Shown in pieces: positions 7,232-16,984 of a stretch of 64,000 nucleotides of DNA (within the stretch, counting starts at the first letter, position 1; every line of letters begins with the position of its first letter). Both the position numbers and the translations under genes were made by a program. A model generated the notes under the pieces. That model ran no database searches. It was given only the letters and a program-made list of their open reading frames with translations, and was not told the origin of the DNA. Location: positions 1 through 64,000 of the forward strand of contig CAXXPU010000017.1 of assembly GCA_963666875.2 (NCBI GenBank), written 5' to 3'. This DNA comes from G963662655 sp963666875. Its GTDB lineage: Bacteria; Cloacimonadota; Cloacimonadia; Cloacimonadales; JAIOQZ01.

Positions 7232-10200
7232 ATGATAAAACGAATGATCCCTCTTTTGTGGCTTATGTGCCTGGCTCTTACGCTCGGTGCGTTCACACCC
7301 GTCATCGACGGCGTGAAAGATGCCGAATGGGGCACGACACCTACCGAAGCGACATTTACAACCATGCAGCCCACCGAGTTCAATCTGGAAGACGGCTGCT
7401 ATGTCACCGATGATGCAAATTATATCTATTTCGGAATTGCCACCGATAACGATCCATGGGGCGACGGAAACTCCATCCATCTGCACCTTTCGATCGACTT
7501 GGGCAACACGGCTGCCGGTGGAACCAACGATGCCTGGGGAAGTCAGGTAGTTTATGGACAACCCTACCTTCCCGATTATGACATCATCATGCAGTGGAGC
7601 ACAGACGATCAGAACGTCGGCTATACCGGCTTCATGACATGGAACGGATCCGGCTGGAATCAGGTTCAGCTCGATACGAGTAACATCGCCGGCGGCGGTG
7701 GTCAGTTCACCGAGATCGCCATCCCCAGAAGCATGCTGGGCAATATCGATCTGGACGAAGAACTCAACCTCTCACTCTGGCAGCGTCCGGGATGGAACAA
7801 GAACAACGCCAGTTCCTGTATCCCCGCAGATGAAGGATTCCCGTCGGATTGGGGCGATGGCGCAGGCGGAACGCATACGACGCAGTTCAACTACGTAGTC
7901 GGCACCGCGCTTGCGGACACAACACCTCCGCGCATGTCTTCCGCTGTGCAGACCGGGCCCGAAGTGGTCCGCGTGACCTTCAACGAGCCGATGGGCTTCA
8001 GCGCGATCGCGGCAGGTAACTATACGATAGACAACGGCGCTTCGATCACCGGCGTTTCGTCCGTATCTTCCAGTGTCTATAATCTGCAAGTCAGCGGACT
8101 GACACCCGGAGTCGAATACGAAGTATCCGCAACAGCCGCGATCGAAGACATCGCCGGAAATGCGATCGCCCCGGCGTACGATTCGGACACGTTCATTGCC
8201 AGCGCTTATACAGATGTGACGTTCACCATCAACGACAACAGCCACATCTACGCAGATATCAATATCAAGGGAAGCTTCGACGGATGGGTGCTTCATCAGG
8301 CGTACGACGACGGCACCAATGGCGACCCGACCGCCGGCGACTACTCCTGGACGTGCGTGGTCGAGGATGTTGCCGAAGGTAGCTGGGAATGGGGCGCGAT
8401 CGAAGACGACGGCTCCGCATACGGTATCTGGCTGATCGATGGTCCGAACCTTCAATTCACAGTCGATAACACCGGAGCAATCACGGGTGATACCTCCTAC
8501 GATATCGCCGGCGGTATCGCGCAGGATGTCGATGTCACCTTCCGTGTCAATGTCGGCTCGCTCGCTCCTGATAATGTCTCTATTCAGGGTAGCGTTCTTC
8601 CGCTCAACTGGACCCCAGGCAGCAATCTTATGAGCGACCTGGACGGTGACAAAATTTACGAAGTAATTATTACTTTCCCCACAGGAAGCAGCTTCGACGT
8701 TGAGTATAAATTCACCTACGAATCCACATCGCGTGACTGGAACTGGGAAAGCGTTGACAACAGAAGCTTTGTGATCGACGATACGCAGACCTCCATGGTT
8801 CTGGATATCGATTTCTGGAACAACATGGAAGTGGCCGAACTCACCGCTGTCGCCTTCATGGACAGCTCCGCTTCCGAATACACCAACTTCCAGGATGGCG
8901 ACGTCCTGGGCGCAGGCAGTAACATCCTCATCGAAGTGGAAGCCGATGCGGTAGATGCCAACAACAACTCCGGTCTCAATATCGAGCTCCACTACAGAAT
9001 CAACCAGGGATTCGAAGTAACCAGGGATTTCACCTGGCACAGCAATGAAGAATCGGTATCCTACTGGCGCACGATGCTCGACTACGGCGAGGACATCGAC
9101 GACGGAGACGAAGTTCAGTTCCGTATCACGGGTATCGACTACAACGGACCGGAAGTCGAGGACAACAACGGTGGAAGCGACTACTTCGTCAGCCTCGGTA
9201 CTTCAGGAACCCAGCAGGACGTCGATGTGACCTTCACGTTCAACCTCGGTAGCTCCGATGCGCTGGAGGTTGGTCTGGTGGGAACCCTTGCACCGCTGAG
9301 CGGATTGCCTGAAGACAACCTGATGTACGACGAAAACGAAGATAAAATCTATACGAAGACCGTCACCTTCCCAGCGGGAAGCCCTTATGCAGTCAGCTAC
9401 AACTACGCACGGTACTTCGGTGAAGTGCGCTCCTGGCAGATCGAGCCGAGTATCCAGCGGAGCTTCAACCTCGACGATGTGACTGGTGTCATGGACATCG
9501 GCGTCGAATACTGGGAAGGTGTTGCGGTATCCGAGCTGACCGGCGTAACCTTCGTGGATAGCGACAACTCGGCATACACGAACTTCCTGGCCGGCGGCGC
9601 GGTCGATGCAGGTAACAATATCCAGATCGAAGCGCGCGTGAATGGCGTCGATGCCAACGCGAACTCCGACTTCAGCGTGGAGTTGTGGTACCAGGTCAAC
9701 GGTGGAGAAATGGAGTCCAAGGCACTCAACTGGGCAAGCAACGACGGCGAATATTCATGGTGGCAGGTGATGCTCGAGAATGGCGTCGATGTAAATAACG
9801 GCGACGACGTGAGTTTCTACGTCATGGCGACCGACTATAACGGTCCCGAGTATTACGACGACAACGAGGGTGCATCTTACGCTGTCAGCGTGCTCAGTTC
9901 CGGGACCTCGCAGGATGTCCTCGTTACTTTCTCTATCAACGTCGGCGCGCTGAATGCGGACAGCATCTCGGTGCAGGGAAGCCAGTTCCCGCTCGACTGG
10001 ATAGCAGGAAGCACCGTTATGATGGATCCGGACGGCGACAAGACTTACGTTGCCGAAGTCCTTTTCCCGGCTGGAACACCTTACACAGTCGAATACAAGT
10101 TCACACGCTCGACTGTCGATACCCGCGAATGGGCATGGGAATATATCGGAAACCGTAGCTTCCAGATCGACGATTCGGAATCGACTCAGGTTCTTGACCT

Positions 10201-10822
10201 CGATTATTGGAATCTCAACGAAGTACACGAAATGACGAGTGCCGCGTTTGTGGATAGTACCGCTTCCGAATATACAAACTTCGCCGACGGCAGCGTGCTT
10301 CCGCTTGGTAGCGATGTATTGATCGAAGCGAAGACCGGTGGACTCGATCCTAACTACAATTCCGGCTACGAAGTGACCCTGCATTACACCGTGAATGACG
10401 GTGCGGAGCAGACTGTCGTCTTCAACTGGCAAGGTAGTGACACGACGTACTCATGGTGGCGTATCGCTCTCGTGAATGGCGATACCATCGCCGATTACGA
10501 TCAGATCGAATTCTGGGTCACCGCGACCGACTACAACGGCCCGGAATACATCGACGACAACGATGGCAACAACTACACTGTCAGCATCGGTCAGGCGGCT
10601 CCTCCGGCAGCGCCCGAGGATGTCACGATCTCGATCGTCGGCACGGACGTGCAGATATCCTGGACAGCCGTTGCCGGTGCGACGTCCTATCGTCTGCAAT
10701 CGAGCGGTTCACCCGATGGAACGTTCAACAACGTGCTGGTCACACCCAACACATCCGTTACCATCAACGGTGGCGCCGGTGTCGCGGACAAGAAGTTCTA
10801 CATTGTGAAAGCAATCAACTAA
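7232..10822 (+). CDS. Large exported protein built of beta-sandwich repeats
   Basis: 1196 residues, ATG behind GGAGG. Signal peptide about residues 1-20. Then come: a CBM9-like domain (VIDGVKDAEW start, roughly 22-225); an SbsA-type Ig-like domain opened by DTTPPRMSSA (about 228-320); a starch-binding-like segment (about 325-425); three repeats of about 230 residues opened by QDVDVTFRVNVG, QDVDVTFTFNLG and QDVLVTFSINVG (about 430, 661, 892), each pairing a carbohydrate-binding-like half with a half holding TNF, LGAGSNI-like and YNGPE words; and a C-terminal fibronectin III domain (about 1126-1196). No catalytic domain is visible and, unlike other exported proteins here, no FlgD-like sorting tail. 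Probably binds polysaccharide at the cell surface or outside; this is inference from fold resemblance. Followed by a strong terminator. Confidence 0.85.
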   Translation: MIKRMIPLLWLMCLALTLGAFTPVIDGVKDAEWGTTPTEATFTTMQPTEFNLEDGCYVTDDANYIYFGIATDNDPWGDGNSIHLHLSIDLGNTAAGGTNDAWGSQVVYGQPYLPDYDIIMQWSTDDQNVGYTGFMTWNGSGWNQVQLDTSNIAGGGGQFTEIAIPRSMLGNIDLDEELNLSLWQRPGWNKNNASSCIPADEGFPSDWGDGAGGTHTTQFNYVVGTALADTTPPRMSSAVQTGPEVVRVTFNEPMGFSAIAAGNYTIDNGASITGVSSVSSSVYNLQVSGLTPGVEYEVSATAAIEDIAGNAIAPAYDSDTFIASAYTDVTFTINDNSHIYADINIKGSFDGWVLHQAYDDGTNGDPTAGDYSWTCVVEDVAEGSWEWGAIEDDGSAYGIWLIDGPNLQFTVDNTGAITGDTSYDIAGGIAQDVDVTFRVNVGSLAPDNVSIQGSVLPLNWTPGSNLMSDLDGDKIYEVIITFPTGSSFDVEYKFTYESTSRDWNWESVDNRSFVIDDTQTSMVLDIDFWNNMEVAELTAVAFMDSSASEYTNFQDGDVLGAGSNILIEVEADAVDANNNSGLNIELHYRINQGFEVTRDFTWHSNEESVSYWRTMLDYGEDIDDGDEVQFRITGIDYNGPEVEDNNGGSDYFVSLGTSGTQQDVDVTFTFNLGSSDALEVGLVGTLAPLSGLPEDNLMYDENEDKIYTKTVTFPAGSPYAVSYNYARYFGEVRSWQIEPSIQRSFNLDDVTGVMDIGVEYWEGVAVSELTGVTFVDSDNSAYTNFLAGGAVDAGNNIQIEARVNGVDANANSDFSVELWYQVNGGEMESKALNWASNDGEYSWWQVMLENGVDVNNGDDVSFYVMATDYNGPEYYDDNEGASYAVSVLSSGTSQDVLVTFSINVGALNADSISVQGSQFPLDWIAGSTVMMDPDGDKTYVAEVLFPAGTPYTVEYKFTRSTVDTREWAWEYIGNRSFQIDDSESTQVLDLDYWNLNEVHEMTSAAFVDSTASEYTNFADGSVLPLGSDVLIEAKTGGLDPNYNSGYEVTLHYTVNDGAEQTVVFNWQGSDTTYSWWRIALVNGDTIADYDQIEFWVTATDYNGPEYIDDNDGNNYTVSIGQAAPPAAPEDVTISIVGTDVQISWTAVAGATSYRLQSSGSPDGTFNNVLVTPNTSVTINGGAGVADKKFYIVKAIN

Positions 10823-10839
10823 TCACACTTTCACATAGA

Positions 10840-10871
10840 AAAACGCCCCGTCCGATCGGATGGGGCGTTTT
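10840..10871 (+). terminator. Intrinsic terminator after the 7232 gene
   Basis: AAAACGCCCC and GGGGCGTTTT form a perfect outer stem around the palindrome TCCGATCGGA, 17 bp after the stop at 10822. The T run makes it efficient on the plus strand. Confidence 0.9.
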
Positions 10872-11100
10872 CATTAAGTATAAAAGCACCTTTGCAAACC
10901 GAGTGAGTAGAACGATTTCTTCTGCCCGTTGCCCAAAGTATAAGACGTGTAATGAGGCAGGAAACGAAAGAGAATAACCTGATATGTTTCTCAACGATGC
11001 ATTTGGAAAAGCCAAGCTGGAACTTGGCGCTCCGATGGAGAAAATCATGCTACCCGCTCTATGGCAGCAGCACCATATTTTATTATCCCGCATCCTTCAC

Positions 11101-11129
11101 TTGACAACTGACGTTTGAAATCGTCGAAT
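11101..11129 (+). promoter_or_regulatory. Likely promoter of the hybrid kinase gene
   Basis: TTGACA (11101-11106), 17 bp spacer, TCGAAT (11124-11129, 4 of 6 consensus bases), about 30 bp before the ATG at 11161. The stretch 10872-11100 before it shows no gene. Confidence 0.5.
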
Positions 11130-11160
11130 GTAGTTTGAATAAATGTATTCGGGAGGTCTT

Positions 11161-14100
11161 ATGATCATCGATTCCCGCTACGAGGTAATCGAACGCATGG
11201 GAACCGGTCTCTGGGCAACGGTTTATAAGGTTCAGGACATTCGCACCGGCAACATCTACGCACTGAAATTGTTCCAGAAACTGGATTCGGAGGCATTCTA
11301 CGAACGATTCTCCGCAGAGGACATGCACCACATCACCAAGATCGAGCACCCCAACCTGTTGCAGGTGGTCAATTTTGGCAACATGGGCAAGCACATCTAC
11401 TACCTCAGCGAATTCTGCGAGGGACGTTCGCTCAGCTCATTCCAGTTCAAGAAATACAACACCGAGTTGCTCTACGATATCATCGTGCAGATCTGCTACG
11501 CGCTCAACGCCCTGCATCTGCAGAACATCGTCCACAAAGACCTCAAACCCGAAAACATCATGTATCATATCGAGCGCAACCGCCCGATCGTCAAGGTGCT
11601 CGACTTCGGTTTCGCCAAGATCGATTTCCAGAAGAGCCAGCAGACAATCAGCGGCAGCCTGCCCTACGTGGCACCGGAAATCTATCTCGGCAAGGGTGCG
11701 CAGTTTGCCAGCGACTACTACTCGCTCGGCGTGACATTGTACAAGATCACTACCGGCATGCATCCCTTCTCCGTCGAGCAGATCACCAATCTGATACAGG
11801 GGAATCAGCAGACTTTCATCCCGAAATTCCCGCGCGAACTCAACAAGGACATTCCGCCACAGCTCGAAAAATTCATCCTCACGCTGCTGGAGAAGAATCC
11901 CGGCGATCGCTACCCCGACATCGAAAGCATCATCAACTACATCAACCGCATCCAGTTGAAGAAATACCCGTTCTCGCAGCGACGCTCCGCCGTGACGATG
12001 CTAAAGTTCCGTTCCTACTTCGTACGGGAAACGCATGCGCATCAGCTATTGGACTACATTCCATTGGTACAGAACGGCAACGGGAAGCTGGTGGTGGTGA
12101 TCGGCGGAGACGGCATCGGCAAGAACAACATGCTTTCGCTGTTCCGTTATCACCTTCTCAATGACGACTACTACATTTTCGATTACGAGTGCAGCGCAAC
12201 GAACAAAGATCCTTTCTTCGCCCTGATCAAGGAATTCTACTTCTCGATGAAGACGAACGAGAAGCTCTCCGCCGACCTGAAGAATATCTCCGAAAAGCTG
12301 CGCATGTACCTTTTCGAATCGGAAGAGTCCGCCGGCAAAGTATCCGAAAATAAAGACGAACTGCGGCTCGATTTCACCTCGACCCGTAACTTCCTTTTCC
12401 ACCTATCGGAAGAGAAACCGCTGATCTACATCATCCGCGCCGGGCAATATCTCACGCGCGAGACGATCGACTTCGTCAATTCCATCTCCAAGGACATGAT
12501 CGAACGGAAGATCCTGATAATCATCAGCGTGGACGATCCGAGTAAGGTCAAGGGATTGATCCATTCCATCCAGTTCCGCATCGAGCCTTTTTCGCGTCAG
12601 CAGACGACAGATTACGTCCAGAAGCTGGTCCAGACAGCCGTCCCGGAATCCTTTGCAAAATTCATCTGGAAGCGATCGAGCGGTATTCCCGTCTTCGTAC
12701 GCGATATCCTTATCGACCTGACCGAGAAAAAGAAGATCTGGCGACGAGCAAAGTTCAACCTCAATCTGGACACGAGCGAATACAAACTGCCCAAACACCT
12801 GCTGCATTCGATCTACAACCGACTCGGACATCTCTCCGAAGAGGTCTATGCCTACCTGCAGAAACTCGCGGCGGTCAATACGCCCATCTCGAAAGCGCTT
12901 GCCCAGACGATCCTCGACATCGACGAGAAGACCTTCTTCTTCATGATTCACGACGCGCTGAACAACGAGGTTCTCGTCGCGCGGGACGATCACTATCAGT
13001 TCGCGTTCGAGGAAGCAAAACAGCGTCTTCTCAGCGAATGCACCGAGAAGCAGATCAAGGAAGTGTCGAAGAAAGTCATCGAATTCTATCACGATATGGA
13101 GGTCTCGCAAATCTCGATCTGCCGTGGAATTATCGAAAACGCCAAACTCGCGGATAATTATGCCGAAGTGCGGAAATACAAGCTGCGTCTCGTACAAATC
13201 TACAGTCAGAATTACATGCAGGATGAAGCGTTCGACATGATCAGCGAGGTGATCTCGATCGATTTTTCGGGCAAAGTGAAGCTGAACAGCAAAGATCTCA
13301 TGCACGACCTCTCGGTGTTCTCGGAAAAGGCGGAGCTGTCCGGCTTGATCCAAAAAGCGCTGGAACGCATCGAAATCATCAAGGAGCTTCCGGACATCTT
13401 TGAGAAATATTACATCCGTGGAACATTCCACGTTGGACTGGACAAATACCAATCGGCGCGAGAGCAGTTCGAGAAAGCGCTTGATAAATCTATTACCGGA
13501 AAGCAACGCATCATGGCGGTCATCGGGATCATCTGGAGTTCGTTCCGGATCAACGATCTGGAAACCGCTACCCGCAACATCCAGCTTTACGACACGATTT
13601 ACATGCTGCCGGACCTTCGCGTGTGGTTTATGGACCGCAAAGCGCTGGTCATGGGATCGACCGGACAAACCAGCGAGGCGATCAACATGGTCGAAAAATT
13701 CCTCGCCGGACTCGAGATGACCGACGACACCAACTTCCTTGTCCGGCTCGGATCGCTCTACAACAACCTTGCGTTCCTCTATATCAGCCAGAAATCGATC
13801 GACGAAGCCAATACCAATTTTCACCGTGCACGCGAGATCTGGGAGAAAGTGAACTACATCCGGTCGCTGGGACTCGTCTATAACAACATCGGTGACCTGG
13901 CGCTGCGCCAGGGCGATACGCAAACCGCGTTCGACTATTTCACCAAAGCGCTGGACATCTGCGAAAAGGTCGATCAGAAGCGCGGACAGGTACTGGCGTA
14001 CGTCAACTTCGGCGAAGCCTATATCAAGCTGGGCGAGTTCCAGAAAGCCGAAGCCTCGCTCAACCGCGCTGCGAAGATCAACAAGGAGATCGAGAGCCTG

Positions 14101-16647
14101 GAATACACCTATTCGATCGAGAACAACATGGCGCTGGCCAAGAGCAAGATCAAAGGCTTCGGGCATTACTACAAATTTGTCGCCAACACATATCCCGATC
14201 TGATCGAGGGTAAGGTCGAGAATTTCAATCCGCTGGTGAAGACCTACTTCTATTACCTCTATCAGATCGGGAACATCAGCCAGATCAATCAGATCATCCA
14301 GAACAACGCCCACCTCGATTTCATCAAGTTGCACGAAGAAGAATTCCAGTATCAATTGATCGGTTTGCGTTTCATCGCGATCGGTGATTGGAAAGAAGCC
14401 CTGGAGAATCTACAGAAGGCGAAGACCTATTCCGAACGCAACAAGAGCGCGTATGCCCAGGCGATCCTCAATATCCGCGAAGCGGAATGTTACATCGGTC
14501 TGAGACTCCCGGAAGACGCATCGAATGCGCTGGATCGAGCACAGGTCATGGTTGACAAGTACTCTTTCAGCTACTGGAAAAACCTCATCGATATCCTTCG
14601 TTGCGACGTTGACCTGCTAATTCGGCATATCCCGCTACGGAAGGTGCTCCGGCAGTTGCTGACGCTGCTGGAGAAAGTCCGCGGGCATGAGCAGTTCCTG
14701 TTGGAAATCGGGATCTTGCAACGCCTGGTGCATATCTACAACGAATTGAGCGCCCCCATCAAAGCCAAGGCCTACTTTAACGAACTCAAGGAAGCTGTCG
14801 CATCTGCTACCGACGGTATTCCGGTGGGCGATGCACGACTTTTTGCCCTCAGCATGTCTCTCGACCGAAACGACTATCGTGAAGTAAAAGCGCCATATAT
14901 CGAAAACCGGAAGAAATATTACAAAGAGGGCTGGCAGGAGATGCTTTACGATCTCTTCAAGCTCAACGAGATCGAACGGATGAAGTTCTTCATCGATAAA
15001 ACGATCACCAATCTGCTTGCGCCGGAGAGCTATGCGATCATCCTTACCGAAGAACGCCAGAAGAAGCGCAATCCCTTCCTTGCCTACAATATGGAGGAGG
15101 AAGAGCTCTTCAGCGAAACACTCGATGAACTGATCGAAAAAGCGCTCCAGGAAAACCGTATCATCAGCCGCTTCATTGACGGAGCGCATACGGTGATCAC
15201 GCCGCTGCGCATCCGTGCGACGCAGGTCGGCTGCCTGATCATCGCGGATGCGGGAGAGATGGACTTCAAGGGTGTCGAAATGCGCATGATCAAAGCGCTG
15301 AAACTGCACCTTACCTCCATCCTGATGCGCATCAGGGAGTACGGCGAACTGAGCGAAAAGATGAAAATGCTGCAACAGCTCATGCACGTCGAGCAGGAAC
15401 TCTTCTCCATCTACGATATCAACAAGCTCGAGATCGAGATCGTCTCCTTCGCGATCAATTTCACCCGCTACAGTCGCGGCTTCCTGATCAAGAAGGACGA
15501 GTACGGCAACTATGTCTATCAGGTCGCCATGGACGACAAGAACCAGCTGCTGTCCGAGTGGGTGAACATCAGCAAGACATTGCTCAGCGAAGTGCAGATG
15601 ACAAAGGAACCAATCTACACCATCAACGCCATGGCGGACAATACCTTCAAGAACTCGATCAGCGTGCAGGACTACCAGTTGCATTCCATCTACTGCGCGC
15701 CGATCTATGTCGATAACGATCTGCATGGATTCCTCTACCTCGATAACTACAACTCCGCCCGTAAGGAAGTGCCGCTCAACAAGGATTTCATGCGCATCAT
15801 GCTGATCCAGGTCTCGATCGCGCTCAAGAATGCTCGGCAGTACGACGCACTGATGAAGAAGAACCTCGAACTGCACACCCTCGATACCGTGAAGGATAAT
15901 TTTATCGCCATCGTCTCGCACGAGCTGAACACACCGCTGGTCTCGCTTCAGGGATACGTCAACCGCTTGCGTAAAGAGACGGACTGGCAGGATGAGGACC
16001 AGAGCAAGAACCTAACGAAGGTCGAAGAAAGCGTTCACAAGCTCCTGACCACCACCAAGGACATCGTGACCCTCAACAAGTACAGCATGATCTCCTCCAT
16101 CCACAAGGAGGATACCGACCTGCGCTCGCTGCTTGAGGAGATCGCCAAGAAAGCCGAACTCGTCTCGATGGATCGCCACATGAATATCCAGCTCGAAATC
16201 CCGGAAGATCTGCCGAGAGTCGATATCAACTGGGAGGCGTGCGATCTGATGATCTACAACCTGGTGCTGAATTCGATCCGCTTCACGAAGGACTTCGGCA
16301 AGATCGTGATCGGCGCGAGGCATTCGGCATTTCCGAGAGAGAAGATTGATGACAAGCCCTCCGTGGTGTTCTACGTGCAGGATAACGGCATCGGGATCCC
16401 CGTGCACGAGCAGGAGAACATTTTCAAGAAATTCTACGAAGTCAACGACCTGTGGTCGCATAAATCCGGATTCGTCGAGTACCGCTCCAGCGGTCTCGGA
16501 CTGGGCCTCGCCACATCGCGTCGCATTGCGGAACTACACAACGGCATGATCTGGGTGAAGAGTAAAGAGGGGGAAGGCACCACCGTGTTCATCGCGATCC
16601 CGCTGGGAGGTAAGAGAATCGCCCTCCGATCAAACGAGCAATCGTAA
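11161..16647 (+). CDS. Hybrid Ser/Thr kinase - ATPase - TPR - GAF - histidine kinase
   Basis: 1828 residues; I start at the ATG at 11161 because GGGAGG lies 5 nt before it (an upstream in-frame ATG at 11143 has none). Order: Hanks-type Ser/Thr kinase (about 1-270; glycine loop MGTGLWATVYKV, Lys near 34, catalytic VHKDLKPEN, DFG near 146, APE); a STAND/AAA-like ATPase (about 300-600) whose P-loop reads GGDGIGKNN; a long TPR-like helical region (about 650-1250); a GAF-type sensor (about 1410-1570); HisKA with phospho-accepting His in AIVSHELNTPL near 1585; HATPase_c (DNGIGIPV, SGLGLGLATS). This matches the HstK-type dual kinases of cyanobacteria and others. Cytoplasmic, no membrane segments seen. 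Signal and targets unknown; no response regulator is adjacent. In the P-loop Asn stands where Ser/Thr is normal, so ATP use by that domain is doubtful. Confidence 0.92.
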   Translation: MIIDSRYEVIERMGTGLWATVYKVQDIRTGNIYALKLFQKLDSEAFYERFSAEDMHHITKIEHPNLLQVVNFGNMGKHIYYLSEFCEGRSLSSFQFKKYNTELLYDIIVQICYALNALHLQNIVHKDLKPENIMYHIERNRPIVKVLDFGFAKIDFQKSQQTISGSLPYVAPEIYLGKGAQFASDYYSLGVTLYKITTGMHPFSVEQITNLIQGNQQTFIPKFPRELNKDIPPQLEKFILTLLEKNPGDRYPDIESIINYINRIQLKKYPFSQRRSAVTMLKFRSYFVRETHAHQLLDYIPLVQNGNGKLVVVIGGDGIGKNNMLSLFRYHLLNDDYYIFDYECSATNKDPFFALIKEFYFSMKTNEKLSADLKNISEKLRMYLFESEESAGKVSENKDELRLDFTSTRNFLFHLSEEKPLIYIIRAGQYLTRETIDFVNSISKDMIERKILIIISVDDPSKVKGLIHSIQFRIEPFSRQQTTDYVQKLVQTAVPESFAKFIWKRSSGIPVFVRDILIDLTEKKKIWRRAKFNLNLDTSEYKLPKHLLHSIYNRLGHLSEEVYAYLQKLAAVNTPISKALAQTILDIDEKTFFFMIHDALNNEVLVARDDHYQFAFEEAKQRLLSECTEKQIKEVSKKVIEFYHDMEVSQISICRGIIENAKLADNYAEVRKYKLRLVQIYSQNYMQDEAFDMISEVISIDFSGKVKLNSKDLMHDLSVFSEKAELSGLIQKALERIEIIKELPDIFEKYYIRGTFHVGLDKYQSAREQFEKALDKSITGKQRIMAVIGIIWSSFRINDLETATRNIQLYDTIYMLPDLRVWFMDRKALVMGSTGQTSEAINMVEKFLAGLEMTDDTNFLVRLGSLYNNLAFLYISQKSIDEANTNFHRAREIWEKVNYIRSLGLVYNNIGDLALRQGDTQTAFDYFTKALDICEKVDQKRGQVLAYVNFGEAYIKLGEFQKAEASLNRAAKINKEIESLEYTYSIENNMALAKSKIKGFGHYYKFVANTYPDLIEGKVENFNPLVKTYFYYLYQIGNISQINQIIQNNAHLDFIKLHEEEFQYQLIGLRFIAIGDWKEALENLQKAKTYSERNKSAYAQAILNIREAECYIGLRLPEDASNALDRAQVMVDKYSFSYWKNLIDILRCDVDLLIRHIPLRKVLRQLLTLLEKVRGHEQFLLEIGILQRLVHIYNELSAPIKAKAYFNELKEAVASATDGIPVGDARLFALSMSLDRNDYREVKAPYIENRKKYYKEGWQEMLYDLFKLNEIERMKFFIDKTITNLLAPESYAIILTEERQKKRNPFLAYNMEEEELFSETLDELIEKALQENRIISRFIDGAHTVITPLRIRATQVGCLIIADAGEMDFKGVEMRMIKALKLHLTSILMRIREYGELSEKMKMLQQLMHVEQELFSIYDINKLEIEIVSFAINFTRYSRGFLIKKDEYGNYVYQVAMDDKNQLLSEWVNISKTLLSEVQMTKEPIYTINAMADNTFKNSISVQDYQLHSIYCAPIYVDNDLHGFLYLDNYNSARKEVPLNKDFMRIMLIQVSIALKNARQYDALMKKNLELHTLDTVKDNFIAIVSHELNTPLVSLQGYVNRLRKETDWQDEDQSKNLTKVEESVHKLLTTTKDIVTLNKYSMISSIHKEDTDLRSLLEEIAKKAELVSMDRHMNIQLEIPEDLPRVDINWEACDLMIYNLVLNSIRFTKDFGKIVIGARHSAFPREKIDDKPSVVFYVQDNGIGIPVHEQENIFKKFYEVNDLWSHKSGFVEYRSSGLGLGLATSRRIAELHNGMIWVKSKEGEGTTVFIAIPLGGKRIALRSNEQS

Positions 16648-16730
16648 TTCATGTTGGCACTCCCCAGAGTGTGTGTGAATGTTTTGAACCTGCCCTTTGA
16701 ATTGATATCGGGTTACCATTGCCAGGGAAA

Positions 16731-16777
16731 ATAACCCCCCTTAGTCCCCCCTGATAAGGGGGGACTAAGGGGGTTAT
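16731..16777. repeat. Long near-perfect hairpin repeat (family C)
   Basis: An about 20-bp inverted repeat built of a CCCCCC-TTAGT-CCCCCC arm (16731-16751) and its complement (16758-16777), loop of 6 nt. The C-rich word with TTAGTC is typical of dispersed REP-like elements. It fills the gap 16648-16984 with the terminator below; I see no gene there. Confidence 0.8.
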
Positions 16778-16937
16778 CTCTCTAAAAAACAAACAACGAC
16801 AACGGAATCCATCTACCATTTCCAAAAAGTCTGTCCGTGCGAAGCCTACGGCATAATGCATCAAATGTGCTGATTCACCCACCAGAAATGCAACAGAACT
16901 TGAAATACCAACAGGCATAGGGATTACTCCGAATATA

Positions 16938-16967
16938 AAAAACCTCTCCCGGTTAGGGGAGAGGTTT
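16938..16967. terminator. Bidirectional intrinsic terminator between convergent genes
   Basis: AAACCTCTCCC and GGGGAGAGGTTT form a stem of about 11 bp with a short loop, flanked by A and T tracts. It lies between the kinase gene (plus) and the sorted protein gene (minus), whose 3' ends face each other, and could serve both. Confidence 0.8.
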
Positions 16968-16984
16968 GCAAAGGCCAATAATAA

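Noticed and set aside
12403..14355. 650-codon open frame on the minus strand opposite the hybrid kinase
   Set aside because: It has no ribosome site or recognisable domain, and the plus strand codes a clear kinase. Long antisense frames arise from codon bias in this genome.
16649..16978. 109-codon minus-strand frame between the kinase and the sorted protein
   Set aside because: It reads through a long hairpin repeat and a terminator; no family or start site.
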